Below, one piece after another: positions 1-7,819 of a stretch of 32,054 bases of DNA. Each line of letters opens with the position of its first letter. Within the stretch, counting starts at the first letter, position 1. The stretch lies in contig URCD01000017.1 in the NCBI GenBank assembly GCA_900546215.1, positions 1 to 32,054 of the forward strand, given 5' to 3'. The DNA comes from an uncultured Eubacteriales bacterium (GTDB taxonomy: Bacteria; Bacillota; Clostridia; Lachnospirales; Anaerotignaceae). A model generated the notes under the pieces. The model made no database searches. It saw only the letters and a list, made by a program, of their open reading frames with translations, and was not told the origin of the DNA. Position numbers and translations under genes: made by a program.

Positions 1-516
1 GATTATTCGGACAGAGTTTGCATACGTGTGCTTAATTCCGACGGACCGCTGAAAAAATGTCGTGAGCTTGGTTTTAAAAATATAAAATGCGGTATGGGAC
101 CATTTTCATATGAGCATAATGTCGATGATTTTAAAGGCTGCAAATGGCTTGTGACTAAAAGCTCCGGCAAGGCTGGAGGCTTTGATGAAAAATTAAAAGC
201 GGCTAAGAAACTGGGAATGAATATTATTATAATAAGCAGACCTAAGGAAAATGGATATACGCTGGAGGATGTTAAAGGTATGATTGATAAAAGTATTATT
301 ACTGAACCATCTGAAATAGAGAGGGAAAGTTTCAGAATAATTGAAAAGAGACTTGAAAACAGATATTTTCCAGAGGAACAGAAAGATATTATTAAAAGAG
401 CGATACATACGACAGCTGATTTTGATTATGCAGATAACCTTGTGTTTTCGGAGGAGCGGCATACTGTTTTATGGCTGATGAGGATGTTGCTGAGGAAGCC
501 AAAAGAAGAGGCATAA
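1..516 (+). CDS. cbiJ: CbiJ (precorrin-6A reductase) C-terminal part fused to the N-terminal part of CbiC; 5' partial
   Basis: The frame is open from base 1, so the gene begins upstream. Roughly the first 95 codons match the end of the CbiJ/CobK family, with the conserved stretch LVTKSSGKAGGFDEKL followed by a Rossmann-like strand ending in IISRP. CbiJ reduces (cobalt-)precorrin-6A with a nicotinamide cofactor in corrin ring synthesis. Without a stop, the frame continues from about base 290 into EPSEIERESFRIIEKRL and IHTTADFDYADNLVFSE, the N-terminal part of CbiC, including the His (in IHTTADFDYAD) known as catalytic in the CobH/CbiC family. From about base 454 the reading frame becomes nonsense (ERHTVLWLMRMLL) and stops at 516. 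What is seen is therefore a CbiJ-CbiC fusion broken inside CbiC. The CbiJ part appears intact as far as visible. Confidence 0.8.
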   Translation, partial: DYSDRVCIRVLNSDGPLKKCRELGFKNIKCGMGPFSYEHNVDDFKGCKWLVTKSSGKAGGFDEKLKAAKKLGMNIIIISRPKENGYTLEDVKGMIDKSIITEPSEIERESFRIIEKRLENRYFPEEQKDIIKRAIHTTADFDYADNLVFSEERHTVLWLMRMLLRKPKEEA

Positions 517-803
517 CAAGAGCTGCGGTTTCAGTTGAAAAAGCGGCAAGGCTTAATGGAGATGTTATATTTGCTGTTGGTAATGCCCCGACGGCGTTAA
601 TTGCCATCGACAGGCTGGTCAAAGAAGGAAAACTAAAGCCTAAATTTATTATTGCTGCGCCAGTTGGATTTGTTAATGTTATAGAGTCCAAAAATCTAAT
701 ATTAAACGGAAGTATTCCTTATATTGTTGCAAAGGGGAGTAAAGGCGGAAGTAATGTGGCGGCAGCAATAGTTAATGCTCTGCTTTATAAAATCAGAGGA
801 TAG
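471..803 (+). pseudogene. cbiC: CbiC (precorrin-8X methylmutase) C-terminal fragment, out of frame with its N-terminal half
   Basis: CbiC moves the C11 methyl to C12 of (cobalt-)precorrin-8X to make hydrogenobyrinate or cobyrinate. This frame carries the family's C-terminal half: CFMADEDVAEEAKRRGITRA, the GNAPTAL loop and PKFIIAAPVGFVNV. Homology really starts before the first ATG, at about base 453 (GAAYCF), while the matching N-terminal half ends near 453 in another frame. Joined, the halves give about 165 residues against the usual 205-210, so roughly 40 codons are missing, including the region that normally carries the TDTNM motif. No ribosome binding site is evident before 471, so independent translation is unlikely. 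The break is either a real deletion or an assembly error. All other operon genes look intact, which favours an error or a very recent mutation. Confidence 0.75.
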
Positions 804-826
804 GCAATATTAAAGGCGGTATTACT

Positions 827-1624
827 ATGAATTTGAACATAAATAAAAAAGCGATACTTGTTGTAAGCTTTGGGACAAGCTACAATGACACAAGAGAAAA
901 AACAATAGGAGCGATAGAAAGAAAAATAGCTGATGCATTTCCAGAATTTGATATAAGGAGAGCTTTTACCAGCAAAATAATTATAAATATACTGAAAGAA
1001 AGGGACAACCTAAAAATAGACAATGTGTCTGAGGCTATGAATAAACTGTTTGAAGAAGGCTATGGTTTTGTAATAATTCAGCCAACACATGTTATGAACG
1101 GTGAAGAATATGATGGTCTGCTTAAGGCGGCAGAGCCATTTAATGATAAGTTCTTAAAAATTGAGTATGGACAGCCCCTCCTTACAAGCTCAGAAGATTT
1201 TAAAGAATCTGTCGTTGTTATTGCGGAATCGGTTCCGGAAATTAAAGATGAGAAAACCGCTGTTGTCTTTATGGGTCACGGGACTGAACATTATGCAGAC
1301 GCAGCATATGCGGCACTGGACTACAGGTTTAAGGCTATGGGGTACAGCAATGTTTATGTAGGCACTGTTGAAGGCTATCCTGATACTAAGCAGGTTGTTA
1401 ATTTTGTAGATGCTGGAAGCTATAAAAGGGTAGTGCTTTATCCATTTATGATAGCAGCGGGAGACCATGCAAACAATGACATGGCCGGTGAAGAGGCTGG
1501 CAGCTGGAAAACTGAATTTGAAAAACGTGGTTATAAGGTTTCATGTATGATTAGAGGACTGGGAGAGTATGCGGGTATACAGAATATGTTTATCAACCAT
1601 ATAAAACGGGCCATATCTGATTAG
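827..1624 (+). CDS. cbiK: sirohydrochlorin cobaltochelatase CbiK
   Basis: CbiK inserts Co2+ into sirohydrochlorin (factor II), the step that commits the tetrapyrrole to the anaerobic, early-cobalt cobalamin route. The 265-residue length is normal for the CbiK family. Visible marks are VVSFGTSYNDTREKT at the N terminus, the QPTHVMNGEEYD segment (His88), the MGHGTEH motif (His151, His155) and AAGDHANNDMAGEE (His214); histidines at the corresponding places bind the metal and act in catalysis in Salmonella CbiK. There is no signal peptide, so it is cytoplasmic, unlike the periplasmic CbiK of some sulfate reducers. It starts 23 bases after cbiC ends, within the same operon, with only a modest GGCGG ribosome-binding sequence. 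Confidence 0.95.
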   Translation: MNLNINKKAILVVSFGTSYNDTREKTIGAIERKIADAFPEFDIRRAFTSKIIINILKERDNLKIDNVSEAMNKLFEEGYGFVIIQPTHVMNGEEYDGLLKAAEPFNDKFLKIEYGQPLLTSSEDFKESVVVIAESVPEIKDEKTAVVFMGHGTEHYADAAYAALDYRFKAMGYSNVYVGTVEGYPDTKQVVNFVDAGSYKRVVLYPFMIAAGDHANNDMAGEEAGSWKTEFEKRGYKVSCMIRGLGEYAGIQNMFINHIKRAISD

Positions 1625-1648
1625 AATGTAGTCTCATAAGGAGAAAAA

Positions 1649-2755
1649 ATGCTGAAATTTGGATTTACAACAGGAAGCTGTGCCGCTGCTGCCGCTAAGG
1701 CCGCGGCCTTAATGGTATTTAAGAAAAGAAAAATTGAATATGTAAGCATATATACTCCAAAGGGAATTGAATTTGAGGCTTATATTTTAAATGCAGATAT
1801 TGACGAGCGCTGTGCGTCTTGTGCTGTCAGAAAATACGCCGGGGACGACCCTGATGTTACGGATGGAACGCTGATTTATGCCGAAGTCACATTAACAGAC
1901 AAAATTGGTGTGAATATCGACGGCGGAGCTGGAGTCGGTAGGGTTACAAAGGCCGGATTATGGCAGAAAATAGGCGAAGCAGCGATAAATAAAGTTCCTA
2001 TGCAGATGATAAAAGATGAGGTGGAGTCTGTCTTTAAGATATATGGATATGGTGGAGGGGCAGATGTTATAATCAGTGTGCCGGAAGGAGAAGAGATTGC
2101 TAAAAGTACGTTCAATCCCAGACTTGGTATTGTAGGCGGAATATCAATTCTTGGAACCAGCGGTATTGTAGAGCCTATGAGTGAAAGGGCGCTCATTGAT
2201 GCAATAGGAGCTGAAATAAAGGTTAAAAAAGCGAATGAAGGTGATATCCTTCTTTTATCTCCTGGAAATTATGGGATTGACTTTATCAACAGAACGTATG
2301 GGATAGACATAGATAAGGCATTAAAATGCTCTAATTACATAGGGGCCGCATTTGATATGGCTTTAGAGGCGGGCTTTAAAGGAGCGCTTCTAATTGGACA
2401 TATAGGAAAGCTTGTAAAACTGGCCGGAGGAATAATGGATACCCACAGTAAAAACGCAGACTGCCGAATGGAAATAATCTCCGCAAATACAGCTTTATTA
2501 TCTGATGATATTTCTTTAGTTAGAGAAATAATGAGATGCATTACTACCGATGAAGCGATTGTTCTGTTAGACAGAAGTGGAATGCTTAAGACTGTTATGG
2601 AAAATATAATACAAAAAGCGCATTTTTATTTAAATAACAGAGTCAGCGGAAAAATGGAAACAGCGGTTATAATGTTTTCCAATGAATTTGGTATATTAGG
2701 AAAAACGGATAATGCACTTAAATTTCTGAATGAAATAAAGGAGAATAAAAGGTGA
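1649..2755 (+). CDS. cbiD: cobalt-precorrin-5B C1-methyltransferase CbiD
   Basis: CbiD methylates C1 of cobalt-precorrin-5B to give cobalt-precorrin-6A in the anaerobic pathway, using S-adenosylmethionine. The 368-residue protein has the family's hallmark N terminus GFTTGSCAAAAAKA (residues 5-18), the GAGVGRVTKAGL and NPRLGIVGGISILGTSG segments, and GHIGKLVKLAGG near residue 255. The ATG follows an AAGGAG site at good spacing. The stop codon TGA overlaps the GTG start of the next gene (GTGA), so the two are probably translationally coupled. CbiD without CobF confirms the oxygen-independent route. Confidence 0.96.
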   Translation: MLKFGFTTGSCAAAAAKAAALMVFKKRKIEYVSIYTPKGIEFEAYILNADIDERCASCAVRKYAGDDPDVTDGTLIYAEVTLTDKIGVNIDGGAGVGRVTKAGLWQKIGEAAINKVPMQMIKDEVESVFKIYGYGGGADVIISVPEGEEIAKSTFNPRLGIVGGISILGTSGIVEPMSERALIDAIGAEIKVKKANEGDILLLSPGNYGIDFINRTYGIDIDKALKCSNYIGAAFDMALEAGFKGALLIGHIGKLVKLAGGIMDTHSKNADCRMEIISANTALLSDDISLVREIMRCITTDEAIVLLDRSGMLKTVMENIIQKAHFYLNNRVSGKMETAVIMFSNEFGILGKTDNALKFLNEIKENKR

Positions 2756-3924
2756 AAATATATATCGTTGGAGCAGGCTGCGGAGATAAAAGCACATTAA
2801 CTTCCGATGCGGTAAAAGCGATTGCCAGCTGTAAAATTTTAATTGGAGCAGAAAGGCTTGTGAAAGAATATAGTTCAGATAAAAAAGTCTTTAGCGAATA
2901 TAAAGCTGAAATTATTAAAGAAATTATCGACAGGAACGGAGAGGATACCGCTGTATTAATGAGCGGCGACACAGGGTTTTACAGCGGAGCAAAAAAACTT
3001 TCTGATATCTTGAAAAATTATGATGTAGAGATTATTCCTGGAATATCGTCCGTGTCATATTTTTCTTCTAAAGTCGGTATGCCATGGGAAGATTGGAAAA
3101 TGGTCAGTACGCATGGAATTAATACTAATATTATCGGATATGCAAAGGAAAATAAAAGGACATTTACTATATTGAATAATGGAAAAGATGTAAATGTGCT
3201 ATGTAAAAAACTTCTGTACTATGGTATGGAAAATGTTATTTTACATGTAGGTGAAAATCTATCCTATAATAATGAAAGAATAATTTCCGGAGCGCCAATG
3301 GATTTAGCTGACATTGAATTCGATAATCTTACCGTATGTTTAATTATAAATAATACCGCCGGAAGATTAATTGGAGATATAAAAGATGATGATTTTATAA
3401 GAGGAAGCGTTCCGATGACTAAAGAAGAAGTTAGGTCAGTTTCAATATCCAAACTTGGAATAGAAGAAGATTCTGTCTTTTACGATATAGGAGCGGGCAC
3501 CGGTTCTGTCAGTATTTCTGTCGCGCTCAAATCTCCAGATATTAAAGTGTACGCATTTGAGAAAAACCCAGATGCTTTAGTTTTGATTGAGAAAAACAAG
3601 GCAAAATTTGGAGCCGACAATGTTGAGATTATTTTGGGCGAAGCCTTAGATAATCTAGATAGTTTTGAAAAGCCGTCGCATGCTTTTATAGGGGGCGGTG
3701 GTGGAAATTTAGATAAAATTATAGAAAAGTTAAAGAAAATTAACCGTGAAATAAAGATTGTAATAAACATAGTTACTCTGGAGAGCCTATGTCAGGTGCA
3801 GAATATAATTACAAAATATGGATTTGAAGCTGAAATAACTCAAGTTTCGGTGGCAAAGGGCAAGCGGATAGGTATACATACACTCATGAAAGCTTCTAAT
3901 CCAGTATATATAATTTCTTTATGA
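2752..3924 (+). CDS. cbiET: CbiE-CbiT fusion: precorrin-6B C5,15-methyltransferase and C12-decarboxylase
   Basis: Two domains in one 390-residue chain, equivalent to aerobic CobL. Residues 1 to about 205 are CbiE, a class III (tetrapyrrole) methylase with IYIVGAGCGDKSTLT at the start, GDTGFYSG and PGISSVSYF. Residues from about 212 are CbiT, a class I SAM methyltransferase with RGSVPMTKEEVR and the SAM-binding loop DIGAGTGSVSI (from Asp245). Together they methylate C5 and C15 and decarboxylate the C12 acetate side chain, yielding precorrin-8 for CbiC. The start is GTG, overlapping the cbiD stop, preceded by GGAG in the end of cbiD. The fusion is common in Clostridia, and no residue is obviously missing. 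Confidence 0.95.
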   Translation: MKIYIVGAGCGDKSTLTSDAVKAIASCKILIGAERLVKEYSSDKKVFSEYKAEIIKEIIDRNGEDTAVLMSGDTGFYSGAKKLSDILKNYDVEIIPGISSVSYFSSKVGMPWEDWKMVSTHGINTNIIGYAKENKRTFTILNNGKDVNVLCKKLLYYGMENVILHVGENLSYNNERIISGAPMDLADIEFDNLTVCLIINNTAGRLIGDIKDDDFIRGSVPMTKEEVRSVSISKLGIEEDSVFYDIGAGTGSVSISVALKSPDIKVYAFEKNPDALVLIEKNKAKFGADNVEIILGEALDNLDSFEKPSHAFIGGGGGNLDKIIEKLKKINREIKIVINIVTLESLCQVQNIITKYGFEAEITQVSVAKGKRIGIHTLMKASNPVYIISL

Positions 3925-3933
3925 GGTAGCTTA

Positions 3934-5268
3934 ATGAATATACCAAGAGTAATAATTTGCGGCACAGGCAGCGGATGCGGAAAAACAACAGTTTCCTGTG
4001 CAATATTAAAGGCGCTTAAGGATAGAGGATTTTCGGTTACTGCGGCTAAATGCGGTCCGGACTATATTGACCCGATGTTTCACGGGAAAACTTTGGGTGT
4101 ACACTCAATGAACATAGATATGTTTTTTACAGAAGCAGGAACAGCTAGGTCAATGCTTTTTGAACATGCAAAAAATTCAGACATTTGTCTAATAGAAGGG
4201 GTAATGGGATACTATGACGGTTTAGGTATAGATACAGATAAAGCAAGCACATATGACGTGTCTATTTCAACCGGAACTCCGTCTGTTTTAGTTATTAATG
4301 CCAAAGGCGCTGCACTCACCGCCGCCTCCGTTATAAATGGAATTAATGATTTCAGAAGACCGAGCAATATTAAGGCTGTTATATTAAATAATATTTCAGA
4401 GTCAGTATATAAATCTTTGAAACCGGTGATTGAAAGGGAAACTTGCCTAAAAGTAATAGGATATATGCCTCACGATAATGATAATTCCTTTGAAAGCAGG
4501 CATTTGGGACTTAAAATACCTAAAGACGAGATATTATTAAAAATTGAAAAACTTGGACAGATTGCTGAAAGTACAATAGATATTAACGCTCTTTTAAAAA
4601 TCGCTTCAAGCGCAGAGGCAATTAATGATATATCAAGTGATATAGGATATGTTGGCAGTGTTAAAATCGCAGTTGCCAGAGATGAGGCTTTTTCATTTTA
4701 TTATAGTGAAAATTTAAACCTGCTAAAAAAAATGGGAGCTGAGATTGTTTTTTTCAGTCCCATTAAAGACGATAAGCTGCCAAAAGATGCTGATGGTTTA
4801 ATACTCGGAGGCGGATATCCGGAGCTTTACGCGGAAAAATTATCTGAGAATAAGTCTATGGTTAACGATATAAAAAATAAGCTGAATAATGGTATGCCGT
4901 GCCTTGCCGAATGTGGAGGATTTATGTATCTGTGCGGTTCACTAGAAGATGAATATAGAGAAAGATATTGCATGGCAGGGTTTATAAACGCAGAGGCTTT
5001 TAAAACTGATAAGCTGACCAGATTTGGATATGTGGCTCTTTCGTCGGAGCACAATTATATAGACGGTATAAGGGGTCATGAATTCCATTATTGGGATACA
5101 AATAATAATGGAAGCGCATGTACAGCTTATAAGCCTTCAGGGAAAAAAAGCTGGCCTTGTATTCATATATATAAAAATACAATTGCAGGATTTCCGCATT
5201 TGTATTATCACGCCAAGCCTGAATTTGCTGAGGAATTTATAAGAAAATGCCTTTCATGGAGGGATTAA
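3934..5268 (+). CDS. cbiA: cobyrinate a,c-diamide synthase CbiA (CobB type)
   Basis: Glutamine- and ATP-dependent amidation of the a and c carboxylates of cobyrinic acid. The 444 residues follow the family plan: an N-terminal dethiobiotin-synthetase-like ATPase domain with P-loop CGTGSGCGKTT (from residue 9) and KCGPDYIDPMFH, then a C-terminal triad glutamine amidotransferase domain with LILGGGYPELYAE and the nucleophile Cys327 in LAECGGFMYL. A His-rich end, GFPHLYYHAKPEF, supplies the conserved histidine. The start ATG lies after a GAGGT site, 9 bases past the cbiET stop. CbiP in this window is the related enzyme amidating the remaining four side chains; the two are told apart by the GPDYIDP segment and domain order. 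Confidence 0.95.
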   Translation: MNIPRVIICGTGSGCGKTTVSCAILKALKDRGFSVTAAKCGPDYIDPMFHGKTLGVHSMNIDMFFTEAGTARSMLFEHAKNSDICLIEGVMGYYDGLGIDTDKASTYDVSISTGTPSVLVINAKGAALTAASVINGINDFRRPSNIKAVILNNISESVYKSLKPVIERETCLKVIGYMPHDNDNSFESRHLGLKIPKDEILLKIEKLGQIAESTIDINALLKIASSAEAINDISSDIGYVGSVKIAVARDEAFSFYYSENLNLLKKMGAEIVFFSPIKDDKLPKDADGLILGGGYPELYAEKLSENKSMVNDIKNKLNNGMPCLAECGGFMYLCGSLEDEYRERYCMAGFINAEAFKTDKLTRFGYVALSSEHNYIDGIRGHEFHYWDTNNNGSACTAYKPSGKKSWPCIHIYKNTIAGFPHLYYHAKPEFAEEFIRKCLSWRD

Positions 5269-5269
5269 T

Positions 5270-5797
5270 ATGGTAGCCTTGATTATTGGCGGCAGCGGCA
5301 GCGGCAAAAGCGAATTTGCCGAAAATATGGCCTTGAATTTGTCTAAGCAAAATCTGATTTATTTGGCAACTATGATTCCATACGGCAGAGAAGGCACTGA
5401 AAGAGTTGAGAAGCATAAAAAAATGAGACGAAACAAGGGCTTTAAAACTATTGAAAAATATACCGGTTTAAAAAAACTAACGCTGAAGCAGGAAAGTACA
5501 GTTCTTTTGGAGTGTATGTCAAATCTTCTGGCAAATGAAATGTTCGAAAATGATGGGGCAGGAGACAAAGCGGTGGAGGAAATAATAATCGGTATAGACA
5601 GCCTTATAAATTGTACAGAAAATACAGTTATAGTCTCTAATGATATATTTGGTGATGGTATTAACTACGATGGAAAAACCCGTGAATATATAAATAATTT
5701 AGGTTTAATTAACAGATACATTTCATTAAAAGCAGATATGATATATGAAATTGTATGCGGAATACCTATTGTAATAAAGGAGAATTACATATGCTAA
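5270..5797 (+). CDS. cobU: adenosylcobinamide kinase / guanylyltransferase CobU, full-length paralogue
   Basis: CobU phosphorylates adenosylcobinamide and then transfers GMP to it, giving the activated lower-ligand acceptor. The 175-residue protein has the P-loop IIGGSGSGKSEFAE (residues 5-18), YLATMIPYG, and the ERVEKHKKMRR segment whose His49 sits where the GMP-carrying His46 of Salmonella CobU lies. LLECMSNLLANEMF matches the central conserved block. The C-terminal block is degenerate: SNDIFGDGINYDG replaces the usual SNEVGxGIVP. A second, shorter CobU-like gene at 6540 keeps that block but lacks this protein's centre, so the two may share the work. It starts one base after the cbiA stop, after a GGAGG site in the end of cbiA. 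Confidence 0.88.
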   Translation: MVALIIGGSGSGKSEFAENMALNLSKQNLIYLATMIPYGREGTERVEKHKKMRRNKGFKTIEKYTGLKKLTLKQESTVLLECMSNLLANEMFENDGAGDKAVEEIIIGIDSLINCTENTVIVSNDIFGDGINYDGKTREYINNLGLINRYISLKADMIYEIVCGIPIVIKENYIC

Positions 5798-6543
5798 AGC
5801 CTATGATCATTGCGTTCTCTATGTACAGTCGTATACCTATGCAAAAGACAGATTGGGATGAAAAGTCCATGAAGTATGCTATATGTTATTTCCCGTTAAT
5901 AGGGCTGGTTATTGGTGCCGCAGTATATACTGTCTCTTTTCTGCTTTCCCAAATTGGTGCCGGAAGTACTCTAGTGGGTTGTGTATTAACGGTTCTTCCG
6001 ATTATTATTACCGGAGGAATACATATGGATGGATTTATTGATACATCGGACGCTCTCTCCTCTAATCAGGACAAACAAAAGCGCCTTGAAATAATGAAGG
6101 ATCCTCATATAGGAGCGTTTGCAGTAATCAGGGCAGCTGTGTATTTTATAATGTCGGTTGGATTATATAGTGAGCTGGACGCGGGTACTTTAAAGATTTT
6201 TTGTATTGGATTCATTTTATCCCGAGCATTAAGCGGAATATCTGTAATTACATTTCCAAAAGCAAAAAATACCGGACTAGCTGTATTATGGAGTGGGATG
6301 ACAGATAAAAAAATTGCTTTTGCGGTTCTTGCTGCGGAGGCGGCGTTATGCTGTGCTACTATGATTTTATTGGATTTTTGCACAGGAGTTATAATTTTGA
6401 TATTTACCGCAATAATTTATTTTTATCATTATAGAAACTGCACTAAAAATTTCGGTGGGATAACCGGGGATTTAGCAGGATACTTTCTTCAATTGGCGGA
6501 ACTTTTTATGCTGGCGGCGGCTGTGATAGGAGGAAAGATATGA
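5791..6543 (+). CDS. cobS: adenosylcobinamide-GDP ribazoletransferase (cobalamin synthase) CobS
   Basis: Integral membrane enzyme that joins adenosylcobinamide-GDP to alpha-ribazole or its phosphate, completing the nucleotide loop. The 250 residues hold about six hydrophobic segments. The active-site motif GGIHMDGFIDTSDALSS contains Asp80, Asp84 and Asp87, which bind Mg2+ in this family, and PHIGAFAV follows. I chose the ATG at 5791 because an AAAGGAG site lies 8 bases before it; the in-frame ATG at 5755 lies inside cobU without such a site and adds no family sequence. It overlaps the cobU stop by 7 bases and the next start by 4 (ATGA), pointing to translational coupling. Confidence 0.93.
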   Translation: MLKPMIIAFSMYSRIPMQKTDWDEKSMKYAICYFPLIGLVIGAAVYTVSFLLSQIGAGSTLVGCVLTVLPIIITGGIHMDGFIDTSDALSSNQDKQKRLEIMKDPHIGAFAVIRAAVYFIMSVGLYSELDAGTLKIFCIGFILSRALSGISVITFPKAKNTGLAVLWSGMTDKKIAFAVLAAEAALCCATMILLDFCTGVIILIFTAIIYFYHYRNCTKNFGGITGDLAGYFLQLAELFMLAAAVIGGKI

Positions 6544-6854
6544 TACTTTTAATAGGCGGAAGCTATCAGGGCAAAACAGAATATGCCAGAGAAAATTTTA
6601 AAGAAAAGCGTATTCTCAACGGGTTTCATATGATTATAAAAGAAATGCTTGAAAATGGAAGCAAGATAGATTTAAGCAAAATTTTAGAAAACTATGATGT
6701 TGTAATAAGTGATGAAATAGGAAACGGAATAGTTCCTCTAGATAAATTTGAAAGAATATGGAGGGAAGAAACGGGAAGAGCTCTGTGTGAAATAGCAAAA
6801 GCTTCTGACGAAGTGTATAGAATTTATGCAGGGATTTCAGTGAGGATAAAATAA
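6540..6854 (+). CDS. short CobU-like P-loop protein (second cobU paralogue)
   Basis: A 104-residue relative of CobU. It has the P-loop LIGGSYQGKTEYA (residues 4-16) and then passes almost directly to the C-terminal CobU block VVISDEIGNGIVPLDKFERI and WREETGRALCEIAKASDEVY, ending in GISVRIK. The guanylyl-accepting His loop and the central LxxCxxxxLxN block of full CobU (at 5270) are absent, so nucleotidyl transfer in the usual way is unlikely; cobinamide kinase activity or a partner role for the first CobU is possible. I recall comparable short CobU-like proteins in other Clostridia, so it need not be a decayed gene. It overlaps the neighbouring genes (ATGA with cobS, and one base with cbiB), as expected for an operon member. 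Confidence 0.75.
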   Translation: MILLIGGSYQGKTEYARENFKEKRILNGFHMIIKEMLENGSKIDLSKILENYDVVISDEIGNGIVPLDKFERIWREETGRALCEIAKASDEVYRIYAGISVRIK

Positions 6855-7819
6855 TGTATTCTTTATATGCAGTTTTAATTGGATTTGCTCTTGATATGCT
6901 GTTTGGAGACCCAAACTTTAAATATCATCCTGTTAGGTTAATAGGAAGACTTATATCATTTTCTGAAAAAATCATAAGAGGAATATTGCCTAAAAGCAAA
7001 AATGGGGAGATTGCGGGAGGGGCTATCCTTGTAATTTTTATATGCTTGTTTTGCAGTATAATTGTTTATATTGTTTTACGGATTATTTATGGATTGAATT
7101 TATATTTGGGATTAATTGCAGAAAGCCTTTTATGCTGGATGCTTATAGCGGCAAAGTCACTTAAAACTGAAAGCATGAAAGTCTATAATGAATTGAAAAA
7201 CGGAGATATATCCAGTGCAAGAAGGGCAGTATCAATGATAGTGGGAAGAGATACTGATAACTTGAGCTTTGAGGGAGTAACAAAGGCTACTATTGAAACC
7301 GTTGCTGAAAATACATCGGACGGAATAACAGCACCTATTATTTATATGCTTATAGGCGGTGCGCCGCTCGGCGTTTTTTATAAAGCTGTAAATACAATGG
7401 ATTCAATGATTGGATATAAAAATGATAAGTATATATACTTTGGGAAGGCAGCCGCCAGACTTGATGACGCAGCTAATTTTCTGCCGTCAAGAATTACAGC
7501 TGTAATGATGATTGCTGCCTCAGGCTTACAAGGACTAAATATCAGGAATGCGGTATATATTTTCAGAAGGGACAGGCTTAAACACAAAAGCCCTAATTCA
7601 GCCCAAACTGAATCAGTATGCGCAGGAGCGCTTGGCATAAAGCTTGCGGGGGATGCGTGGTATTTTGGAAAGCTGTATAAAAAAGATTACATAGGTGACG
7701 AAATCAATAAAATAGATGAGGAACAAATAAAGCTGGCCAATAGGCTGATGTATATTACAGCATGTCTGACGTTAGCAGTTTTTAGTATTATTAAGTTCAT
7801 TATTCTTGGAGGTCTGTAA
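6854..7819 (+). CDS. cbiB: adenosylcobinamide-phosphate synthase CbiB (membrane protein)
   Basis: CbiB amidates adenosylcobyric acid with the aminopropanol phosphate made by CobD, in the cytoplasmic membrane. The 321-residue length and N terminus are typical: FALDMLFGDPNFKYHPVRLIG with Asp14, GDP (18-20) and HPV. Further family marks are MIVGRDTDNL, the ATIETVAENTSDGITAPI segment around residue 150, and NTMDSMIGYKNDKY. There are four to five hydrophobic segments. Its start coincides with the last base of the short cobU-like gene, and cobD begins immediately after its stop, so the two linker genes are adjacent. Confidence 0.95.
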   Translation: MYSLYAVLIGFALDMLFGDPNFKYHPVRLIGRLISFSEKIIRGILPKSKNGEIAGGAILVIFICLFCSIIVYIVLRIIYGLNLYLGLIAESLLCWMLIAAKSLKTESMKVYNELKNGDISSARRAVSMIVGRDTDNLSFEGVTKATIETVAENTSDGITAPIIYMLIGGAPLGVFYKAVNTMDSMIGYKNDKYIYFGKAAARLDDAANFLPSRITAVMMIAASGLQGLNIRNAVYIFRRDRLKHKSPNSAQTESVCAGALGIKLAGDAWYFGKLYKKDYIGDEINKIDEEQIKLANRLMYITACLTLAVFSIIKFIILGGL

